A program made the position numbers and the translations under genes. From assembly GCA_003118195.1 (NCBI GenBank), contig BEXV01001624.1, positions 59,419 through 83,421 of the forward strand: a stretch of 24,003 bases of DNA, in the 5' to 3' direction. This DNA comes from Hemicentrotus pulcherrimus. Taxonomy: Eukaryota > Echinodermata > Echinoidea > Camarodonta > Strongylocentrotidae. Positions 10,116 through 20,500 of the stretch are shown piece by piece (position 1 is the stretch's first letter; each line of letters opens with the position of its first letter). Under the pieces are notes generated by a model, which was not told where the DNA came from, searched no databases, and saw only the letters and a program-made list of their open reading frames with translations.

Positions 10116-11099
10116 AAAATGGCCCATCGCTCCGAGATAACTTGTCAAAACCACTAGCAGGAAGGAAACACAATATCACTATACAATTTAGATATAAAAC
10201 AGATTATAAATCAACTAAGACTTGAAATTCTATCCTAATTCCCAAGTCATTTAAAAAGTGGCACATATCACAATAAAATCAAAACACAAAATCGATATAC
10301 ATTGATTTACAAACACTTTTAAAGTCGAACACTGATTAGTTCTACAATCATGGTCAATGTACATTTATTTTATTATCAAACTTGTATAAGAAAATTGTGC
10401 GGAATTCACCACTAAGATTTAGGAATTATCGTTGGTCAGAAACATACTGATACAAAACTTACATAAATCACAATAAAGTCAAAGCCAAACATTGATAGAC
10501 AATGGTTAGTACTACACTGATAAATGTAAAGATGATAACTGTCATGTTATCAAAGCCGTATAAGAACAACTAAGAATTTGGAATTGTCGTTGGTCAGAAA
10601 ATTACAGATACATACGGTAAACATATAAAAACCATTAATATCACCAATTTCAGGCTTTTTATCAAAGAAAAGGTCGAGTTCTCGTATAACGAATGAATGA
10701 ATAACTTTTTATAGACTAATACTACTACTAATAATAGGAAGAAAAAGAATGATAACAGTAATAGTAGCAGTAATACTAATACTAATAATTGTAATTACCG
10801 TTATTACTGGTATCGTTTCAAACTGGCAATATAAATTACTCATATAAACATTATCATCTTAGATAAACAACAATTCTTTTTTAAATGTTTTTAAAGATTG
10901 TCCCTATGGTTCGGGTAAAGAGATGAGCACATTATTTTTTAAATGTGGCTATTTCTGACATTGTCATTTATCTTATTGTCCTAGCCGGAAAGAACGCACT
11001 TAGGAAAATTTTACTGCTTCCAATAAAACCTGGAAATCTTGCGTTATGACGGTATATTCAGTTAACATGTTCTTGATATCAGATACACGCCCTGCCTGG
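10116..11099. other. Region downstream of the TRPA gene, no gene recognised
   Basis: Contains imperfect ACT/AAT trinucleotide-rich sequence around 10720..10800. Read on the minus strand it lies 3' of the TRPA stop and may include its 3' UTR. Confidence 0.45.
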
Positions 11100-11101
11100 T
11101 C

Positions 11102-11279
11102 TGCCATGTCGTAGTAAGATATATTTGAGCACATTCTTTGTTGCTTTTAATATAATCTCGAAATCCATCCGCAACTTATTATACAAAGCCTGCACTTGCT
11201 GCTTCAGTGCCTGAATGCCACACATCGCTTCCAGATGACAAGTCTTTGCATCAACGTCTTTCTCCGCGAGCACAGTCAT
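11102..11279 (-). pseudogene. Partial tandem duplicate of the TRPA last exon
   Basis: The minus strand encodes DVDAKTCHLEAMCGIQALKQ and then QVQALYNKL, nearly identical to the C-terminal coiled coil in the true last exon 172 bp upstream. The part corresponding to the exon's start and its splice acceptor is missing. The stop codon of the parent (TAG after NKL) is CGG here, so the frame runs on for some 24 more codons to a stop. It is downstream of the real stop and would be 3' UTR unless an alternative splice brings it in. Confidence 0.85.
11146..11151 (-). terminator. Candidate poly-A signal for the TRPA gene
   Basis: ATTAAA on the minus strand, about 190 bp after the stop codon and inside the duplicated last-exon segment. 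Another candidate, AATAAA-rich sequence on the minus strand, lies near 10364..10376. Neither can be confirmed from sequence alone. Confidence 0.25.
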
Positions 11280-11340
11280 TCTCTTGATGGCGTCTTTATG
11301 GCGATTCTTTCTTGCTTGTGATTATTCTCTCGACGTCCAT

Positions 11341-11529
11341 CTACAACTTATTATGCAAAGCCTGCACTTGCTGCTTTAGCGATTGAATGCCGCACATCGC
11401 TTCTAGATGGCGAGTCTTTGCATCAACGACACTCTCCGAGAGCACACCCAGCCTGTTGGCTATATCAGTAATGTTCTCTGCCATATCCTCTAGTTTCATT
11501 TCAGTTGTCTTGGTGAACTCGACACAACC
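11341..11529 (-). CDS. TRPA exon N: C-terminal coiled coil and stop
   Basis: After a TTTCGTTTCAG acceptor, 62 codons run from GCVEFTKTTEMKLEDMAEN to QVQALHNKL and a TAG. Hydrophobic residues at heptad spacing (LEDMAENITDIANRLGVL, GIQSLKQQVQAL) predict the tetramer-forming coiled coil found at the end of TRPA channels. A partial copy follows at 11102..11279. Confidence 0.88.
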   Translation of the reverse strand, partial: GCVEFTKTTEMKLEDMAENITDIANRLGVLSESVVDAKTRHLEAMCGIQSLKQQVQALHNKL

Positions 11530-14500
11530 CTGAAACGAAAATTAAAATGATGGTGGGCCCCGTTTTATGACATGTTCATCAGGCCAATTTATTTGTGTAA
11601 CTTCTATTATCAAGATTTGTCTGTCAAAATCAACAACCGAAAATCATCTGTTTACAATTTCAATTTTGTTCAAGAATGGAATATTAATCTAATTGACACA
11701 TTTATAACAAATACAATTGTACATGAGACGCATGTTTAAATGTGAATGATGTGACTATATAGTTGACATGAACAGCATCAAAAGGGTATCTTCACGATAA
11801 AAACAAAACATTAAACGAAAGCAGGAGATTTGTACAGCCATTGGATAGAAACAATTTAAGCCCAATCTCTGGATCCAGAGTCTTAATGTCTTTTCGAGGT
11901 AGGCTAGAAATGCGACCTAATATAAAGGAACCTCCATGGTAAAAACAAAACATTAAACGAATAATACAGATTTCAAAGTCATAGGATAGAAATGAAAATG
12001 CTTAAGTCCAAACTCTGGTCTAGTCTCTCTAGTCTTACCTTCTTTTCGAAGTCTTCTAGGAACCTGACCAAGGAATATAGTAATATGTTTAAGCCCACTC
12101 CCTGGGTTTAGGGTCTTGCGTTGTTTTCGAGGTCTTCTAGGAGCGTGACCAACGAATCAAGTCATTGGATACGAATATGTTTAAGCCCAGTATCTGTGTC
12201 TAGAGTCCTACCGTCTTTTAGAGGTCTTTTAGGAACCTGACCAACGAATAAAGTCATTAGATACGAACATGTTTAAGCCCACTCTCTGGGTCTAGGGTCT
12301 TACGCTCTTTTCGATCGATCGAGGATAGAAATATTATTAAGCCCAGTACCTGGGTCTGTATAGTCTTACCGTCTTGTCGAGGTCTTCTAGGAAGGTAACC
12401 AGCTGATCATGAGTCTCCTTATATCCCGTTACTTTGTAGACCAGCTTATATATGGGCGAGATCTTGGTCCAGACTGGTATGACCTGGTCCCTGACTACAC
12501 TGGCCTTCCAGAGGAACAAGAACATGTTGTTCTGGAAGTCAAGAGTTCCCTTGGCCTTAACGTAAAACAGAAATGTATTTAAATTAAAGGTTTGAAGCAA
12601 AAACATAGAAGCATTATTCAAGAAACGGGATAGTTTGAAATTCCGTCTGACCGGGTGCACACCACCTTATGTGTGTGTCTGCATCAGAAATGGATTTCAT
12701 TTTAAACATCTGTCACATCTGGCCATTGAAGAAGAGTGCGACACTAACCTTTTTTTCCTTCTTTTTTGACAAGTTATCGCCCTCCGCCTGCTGGATGGAA
12801 GGTTTTTTAAGGCCATTTTTTGGTTATTCACATTCAGAACACAATCAAATTTGCGACTAGTACAAGAGATGCATTTATCGCAGAACATAAACTGCATTCA
12901 TAAGCACAATAAACAAAAGCCAGCAAGCCCCACAAAGATATAATTTTAGATTAGAGATCCTTTGTAATATTTTAAACAACTGAACCTACCTCTAGTGTCT
13001 GTTTATGCATCTTTGCTTTTGTCTGAATGACTTCGATGTCGTACACCGCCAAACCAGTCTAAGCGGTAAGGAAGAAGCAGAAACTGAAGACAATTGATTT
13101 GAGGAGCTTGAAATGGAAATAAATGCATGTGTAAAGTAGTTTTCCTCCAAAAACTTGTCTTAAAACAGAAAAGGATGTACTTTGTGCCAAGTACATGTAC
13201 TTCAATTTAGTTGCATGATACTTAATCAACGAAAAAAGCAGGATTCTATCAAATTTCTGCCCTTTTTGAAATAATTTTTTATCATAGTGAGTTATACAGG
13301 TCAGAAAGCAAAAGAAATCTATAAAACATGTCAGGATGGTTATGACAATACAATCAATCAAACAATGAACCTACTGGTTTATTAATATAATTGCTTATTT
13401 AATGGAGTTTGAATAGCAATCAGTCTAATAAACATGTGCTCTTTATTGAAACTTCAAAAAATGAGGAATATCATGAGCCTGAAATCGCATAACAAAACAA
13501 GAAAAGAAACAATTGTTTTGGGGTTAGATTCCTCACCAGGAGATTCATGATCAGTATGGGCATGAAGATGATAAAGATGACATAAACAATGTGCGTAGAG
13601 ACTGGGTAGAAGACTAAACTCGTGAAGTCTACCGACGGATCTGGCGTATACGAGTAGTCAAGAATGTGGAAAACAGCACTTAACTCGATCTCTCCCGTCA
13701 TCATTGCTAAAGCTTTGGATAGGGAGTCGCCGAGAGTATGAAAAGGTGCCTAGATAGAAGGGAGAAAAAAAGAAAAGCATTGGAACTATGAGCCAACCCT
13801 GTGGGACTACCAATCGACAGACAGGAAGCTCCCGTATTGAAAAAAAAAGATGACATTAACTTATCGTTTAAAACCTAGTCTCGGCCAAAAAGTAATCCGA
13901 ATTGCCAACAAAAGTTTTAAATAGTATATATATACATAAATATTATCCTTAGATTTGAAAAGATTTTTTTTATATCTGAAAGTCACAATACTCGTAATAT
14001 TTCCTAAACATTATCGAAAAATAAATACCTGATTCAAGAGAAGAATACAGAAAACGACTGCAAAGGCCAGAAGAAAGATGCCGGCAAGAAATATGAAGTT
14101 TAGAAGAGTAGACAGCACCTCTGTCACAAAAAATAAAAATAAAAATGGTAACATAAAGTTTATCAGACGTTACATTTTCTACATCCATATGACCACTGAT
14201 TTTCCTCCTTTTCTTTTACAAGGGAGTGGTGAACGGTTAAAGATAAAGTTGAGTTCTGGCCAGGCGATTGCATTGTGAAAGAAAAGGTGTGGAATGGATC
14301 AGAAAAAGTTGATCATGTAAGTATTGGTGTGTACTGCAAGGTTCTGAAGTCATCAAAATCATAATAAATTTGTCCCAGTCTTGGTAAATTAACAAGCACT
14401 GCGCTCAGAAACATTTATGGGACTACACACAAAAATGTCGGGGCTACTTACCTTGATTTCCTGTCTGATCTTTCTATGCTCATTACTCAGCATGTATACA

Positions 14501-17500
14501 TTTTCTACCAAAATTGTTTGGCAAATGACATTTATCTTAATCTTGAAGATTCAGGGTAAGTTTCGTTTGATTATGTAAGAATTCATTTTCTTAAAAAAAA
14601 AAACAGATCTCAAGTTTATCTTTAATCTCTTGCAGGCTCCAGAAGAGCTCTCCGACAGGTAAACAAAAAAAATCCTTGATATCACTGTGTGAAAAATCGC
14701 AATTATGCAACATCAAATCCTGAAAAAGCTCCCATGAAGTGATTTTTTTTCTTTTACACTGACACACTGATATGCAGACACAAACAACAACATAAATAAG
14801 GTAAATTTTTACCCAGAAACATGAGGACGTAAATCCCGAAAAATGGAACCGTCTGAAGGAAGAGGATGAAGTTAAACCATACCAGGAACACTGCGAATGC
14901 ACCAAGCTGCCATTGCCAATCCTAAAACACAGAATGGATCGGAAGAAGAAGAAGAAGAAAAAAAAAGGCAGAATCAGTTAAAAGAGGAGGGGGCGGGGGC
15001 AGGGAGATATGCCTTTCGTTTTATTACAATCTAGCATGGTTATCAAAACAATTAACACAGGCTTCAATGGAATATTGGCGAACGTGTGCTTATGACCGAT
15101 TCGTCAACCGATGCCCTGAAACACGATCTCCCGAAAATATCATAAAGGGTGAATATATATCCTACAAATTCTGTTAACAATTAGACTAAGGGGGTAAATG
15201 TTATCACATCCTGGGCTCTGTCTCTTAAAACCTGATATCAGTAAGTTACGACAAGTAGTGTAGTGGGCCTTTAAAACTTGATATCAATAATAAGTTACGA
15301 CAACTATTAGAAGCTACGGAAGGCAAGGCAACTCATAGAAAAGAGAACAAATTCGCCATAGAAACTTTTTAATTTGTTATTACTTTAATCCAGTGATGCT
15401 AGAGGACTATGCCTATTCATCGATCGTATATGCTCTCTTCATTGGTTATTCATTTTTTTTTTGTCTTTTCAAATTAAATAAGTGGGACAGGACAAATTTT
15501 TTTTGCAATATCAGCTTATACAGCTTATATAGTATAGGCTCATAGACAAGATCATGGTTTTTAAACCAGTACTTGTCTCTATTCTTTAAACAGTTTACAG
15601 CTGAAGTTGCCGAGACAACTATTAAGGAAGATTGTTCCGCAAATCATCAACTCTGTTGCTAATGAAAAAATGCCTGCTCATATCAAGTTGAGAGTACTGT
15701 TTGTCTAGTTTCATTTAGTAACATTAATGGTAATACATTTCATGAAACAGGGCTCAATCATATACTCCAGGGCCCCGTCTTACAAAGAGTTACGATCGAT
15801 CCAAATCAATCGCAAGTCCTCTAATCAATCGCAAGTCTGCAGTCTCCTATATCTCTTATGTACATAGTTGCGATTGATATCAATCGCAAATAAGTTACGA
15901 TTGGTATCAACTCGTTTTAAGACGGGGCCCAGGGCTCAATCATATACTCACGGCTTTGAAGTGTACACCATAGCCGTAGATGAGATCATTTAACCCGGGA
16001 CAGACGAACAGTATGGTGAAGATCTGGATACCAATCTCTCGAAATATACTCAGGATTCCACTGATGGAGTTGTACTTCGAGTGTCTGTACATCCATGTGC
16101 GATATAGCTGAACAAAACACACCAAAATAATAATAATTATATTACGTTTTTATTTAGCGCTAAACAATGCTAAATCTGAGATGCATAGTCCTACGTGTTA
16201 TCAGCGTCTGTGATTTGGTGTATTATTGAAGCCCCAAAAGAATTGCTTCAAAATGATCATGAAGTGCCTCAATAAAGTACAAATCTTTGAGTGACCAGTT
16301 TTTACCATACTCATTTTCCCCAATAGACTGTAGTGCTATAAAAACCTTTGGGAAATAGGTTTTTGAAATTTGGAATTCCGACCATAAATATCTTGATAAT
16401 TAACCAGACGGGTTCCTGGCTTGTTAACGTCATGGGATTCTTGACTGATCTATATGTTTATAATTATGATTGCAGAATTAGCCAATTCCAGAATTTTATT
16501 TAGAATCTGAGACAAAGATACCCGATCCAGTCATCGGACTCAGGCTTGGTCGCACACTATGTATGCATATTATCCACTCCACAATCCACAATCACAATGC
16601 AAAGCAACCTACATTAACTTTCACATCTTACTTGGTACCCATTTGTATTTTGTATTGGTATCTATTAAAATGTATTTCCTTCTCAACATTACAATATGAA
16701 ACACAATGTATATCTAAATTGTATATGTAACAATGATTTCAACAGAGTATACAGTAAAAAAATCAGATACGGAAGGAGGCGAAAACCCGAAAAGCATAGC
16801 TTGAGTTGGGAACGCCCATAATAATTTTACACAAGGGTAGAGAGTGGCAAATGTAGCTTAAGGTCCCGGGATTAAGGTCTTGCGAAAGGACGTTGGTGTT
16901 GGGTAGGGATTTGAACCCCTTACCTTGTGGTCTACAGTCGGGTGACTTATCCACTAGACGACACACCTCTCCACGAACTTAAACATATATCAAAATATAA
17001 AAGCCTAAAAAAGTTTTCTTGTTGGTTAGATTTTTAGCTGTAATGGAAGGGAAATGAGAGGGTTTTTTTTAAATGCTCGTCATGGTAGCTCGGCTTAAAT
17101 CGGGTAATGCTATGATTGCAGGGCCCTCAAAGAGAACAGTATTAATACTGATGAGGCTACCATTGGTAAACAAGACATATTATTTTAATCATGCTGACAT
17201 TCATGGACTGCCGATTACAAGGTCCAAGATTCGAGTCCCGCCGCGGAACTAATGTCCTTTGGCAAGATATTGATCTACATTTGCCACACTCAACCCAGGT
17301 GATGTAAATTGGTACCTGGGAAGAATTAATTCCTTGAAATACTAGAGCGCCTAAATGGCAGCCGTGCTAAAGCCAGGGAAATAATCAGGAGTGCCAAGAG
17401 TGTAAAATCTGACAGACATGAGCGCTTTACAAGAACCCAGTTTTATTATTATTATTATCCGTGATGATTATTTTTCTTACAAATTCAATGAAGTAGATGA

Positions 17501-20500
17501 CAGTGAGCACCAGGATGATCCAGGCCCCAACTTTTCCAAACAGGACCAGAGCAACAGGGTTCATGTTCTCCTGCCACTTGGTCTGACCGTCCGCCAACCA
17601 GGTGTAGTTGTTGCCTTCATGGTTGACCCGGATGTAGAAGGGTGGAGGGATGACGAGGCTGTGGCCGGTGACCAGGATCAAGAGGGCGAGGAGAAGGAAG
17701 AAACTCACCCAGTAGGTTAGACGTGTGGCTTTGTGCTTTTGTAGAAAAAGCAAACGCAGTACAGGGTGGTTCAGCAATTCCTTGCTCTCATCTGTTTTGA
17801 TCTGAAATGTGATGCTTACATGTAAATGAATTGTTTCAACCATAGAAGATGCTACATTATTTTAACAACATAATAATATATATCCCTTGTAAATCTGATG
17901 TGTTTATGTTTCTCGTAGCTCAAGAATGAAGGTGAGATGATTGACTTAGGGCCTTTGTTGTACTATTTTAGATGTAAGCTTTGAACTGCTACAATCACAA
18001 GAAACATATATCGGGACAAGTCAAATTTTACAAATATTTTCCAAATATAAGTAATAATAACATTCCGCTTTTATATAGCGCCCAATACATCGATACAACG
18101 ACGTGTCTGAGCGCTTTACAGATAAGTTCTATTATATAATCGATGAAGCTAATTACGTGGATCTAAATATAAAGATTCCTTTATTTCCTCGAATATTCGT
18201 ATCTATTTATACTTACTTATAACCCGTTTTTAAGTTCTACATCACACACATACAAGTACACACGCACCCACCTAAACAAACACACCCACTCCACCCACTC
18301 ACATTGGTAGCGCACCTATTTCCATTTTTAGTAAGAGCGAGGTCGCAAATACAAGTACTTACTACTTTCACACGCATACATGATAGTATTTGAATGTCTT
18401 CTAGACCCATATCTTATATTATCAAATTTCAGTGAAATAACTTTAATGGATAAAAATGCTCTAGAAAGTCGGACTTGAATTAATAAGAAGATTCGGTAAT
18501 TAATCGTTGGGTCACATTTCGCACCTAAGTTTAGCCACATTTAAGCCCTACAGGGCGTCTGACGGTCAGATGAAAAGTTGATATATCTAGAGGCGTAATA
18601 TATGCCCATTGAAGATAATTACTTTGTCTGGTCTTCCACCCTTCCAAAATCTTATTTCATTGCAATTTTTTAAGAACTCTCATCTTCAACAAAAGGGTAA
18701 TTGTATGGAAGTTTTCTCTGTCAGGTGAAAGTAACGTTGTGGAATCGATCAGAAAAGGTTGATCATCTACCATATAAGTATTGGTGTGTACTGCAAGGTT
18801 CTGGAATCACCAAAAAGATAGAAAATTTGGCCCAGTCTTGGTGAAGTTACAAGCACTGTACACAGAAAGATGTATATGGGACTACGCGACACGTGCGCGC
18901 ATATCTATCAGGTCCAAATAAATATAATAATTTACCAAAAAAATCAATTAGTAGGCGGTTTCTCGGCAAAATTTGTATTATTGCGGATTAGTCAAAACAT
19001 GTTCTTTCACATGATTGGTAATAAAAGCTTCCATTACATTTTTTGAGAGGGGGGCGTTTCCAAAACTTGGTAACATAATCCAGAAATATTTTTTGAATAT
19101 CAATATTTGGTCATACCATGAGCCGAAGTGGATGGTTATGTGAGCGGTATACCGGGTTGGTGACGTAGATCCGGGCGCCGTCCCTCAGCTTTCCATCGGG
19201 GAGAAAGTTCGAAGGCACCTAGAGAGAAAATCATAATAATAGTTATGAAAATAATTCTAATAATGTAAATTAATATGATTTTTGCTCTGGACCCCATGGA
19301 TGAACATAATTTTTAAAATGGTCCTGAAATGGGCTATCCAATCGTTTGTCTATACTTTACACATTTACTTACTTTCGTATTATTTGAAATGCATTTTATA
19401 TGTAGGCTATGTTTTTACAACTTGTATCTATATATGGATTTCAGAAATAAAAAAACAAACACACAATCTGGGTTCATATATCGGATTTCTCTAAGCTCTT
19501 TACATACATATTCTTATCCCAATCAGAGGTATAAAGTCTACACTCGATGTGATTAATGAGCTATCTGTATAGAATTGTTCTTCGGGAAGGGAAACAAACT
19601 TACATCCTCGTCTCTGGCGTTGCCGTTGGTACTGTCGCCTGTGGTAGCATGCCCGATAGTCTGTAGCATCATGTCGTAGCCACGTGTCGCCAAAGTATCA
19701 AGCGTCATTGTTCGTCCTACAGGCCGAAAATGACGCAGTATTATAAGGTTATAAGGTTCATATTCATGGTGAATTCAACAATGGAAATTCGTGGTATTTA
19801 CATGGCGTTTGGATAAACAAGTAGACATTATACATTCATACAAAACGACTTTGTCTTACTCCATGTAGTGATGTATCTTCCATCCAGTCGGAGAAGCATA
19901 CGTCCAGGAATTCAAAATTAACTCCGATCTGGCTGTAGTTCTTGTAAGAGGTAATACTGTAGTTTTGCGATGCATTTGTCAAAGAAAACTTGCAAACTTT
20001 ACGACCCCCTCAAAAAAAAATAAAAAAAATTGAAAATACCAATACTGGAAGATTTTCTCTCGCACCATAGGGATGAATCTTCCATCGAGTCGGAGAACCA
20101 GGAGCCCGTTTCATAAAACTTGTTATCTATGACAAATGATAAATTTCTATGAAAAATTTGCTCTCAGCCAATCACAAGCCATGGTTTCAGTAGCTTATAC
20201 TGTAGCTTGTAACTTGTTATTGATATCAAGTTTTATGAAACAGGGCCCAGTCCTCGTGGAGCTCATAGTAAACTCTGATCTTGGTGCTCTTCTTGTCAGA
20301 ACTCCTGTTTTCTGGTATAATCTTGTGACGTATTTGACCAAGAAAAACCTTGCAAACATATCACCCCCCCCCCCCAAAAAAGGAAAAAACCATATAGGGA
20401 ATGTATTTCATTACTCCATATCAATGTATCTTCCATCCAGTCAGAGAACCAGTCCTCAAGGAGCTCGTAGTAAACTCTGATTTTGGTGCAATTCTTGTCA

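Noticed and set aside
12556..12660. Upstream extension of the exon M open frame
   Set aside because: It is intron read-through; the family match starts at the TTAAG acceptor, and exon L ends in phase with that start.
13059..13361. 100-codon hydrophobic open frame as an extra TRPA exon
   Set aside because: Exon K joins exon L in phase and matches the family without it; the frame has no usable acceptor-donor pair.
16907..16973. tRNA gene on the minus strand
   Set aside because: A- and B-box-like sequences exist, but the stems do not pair well and a SINE body follows, so it is a retroposon head.
17418..17720. 100-codon acidic open frame on the plus strand
   Set aside because: Antisense shadow of the S1-S2 exon plus the SINE tail.
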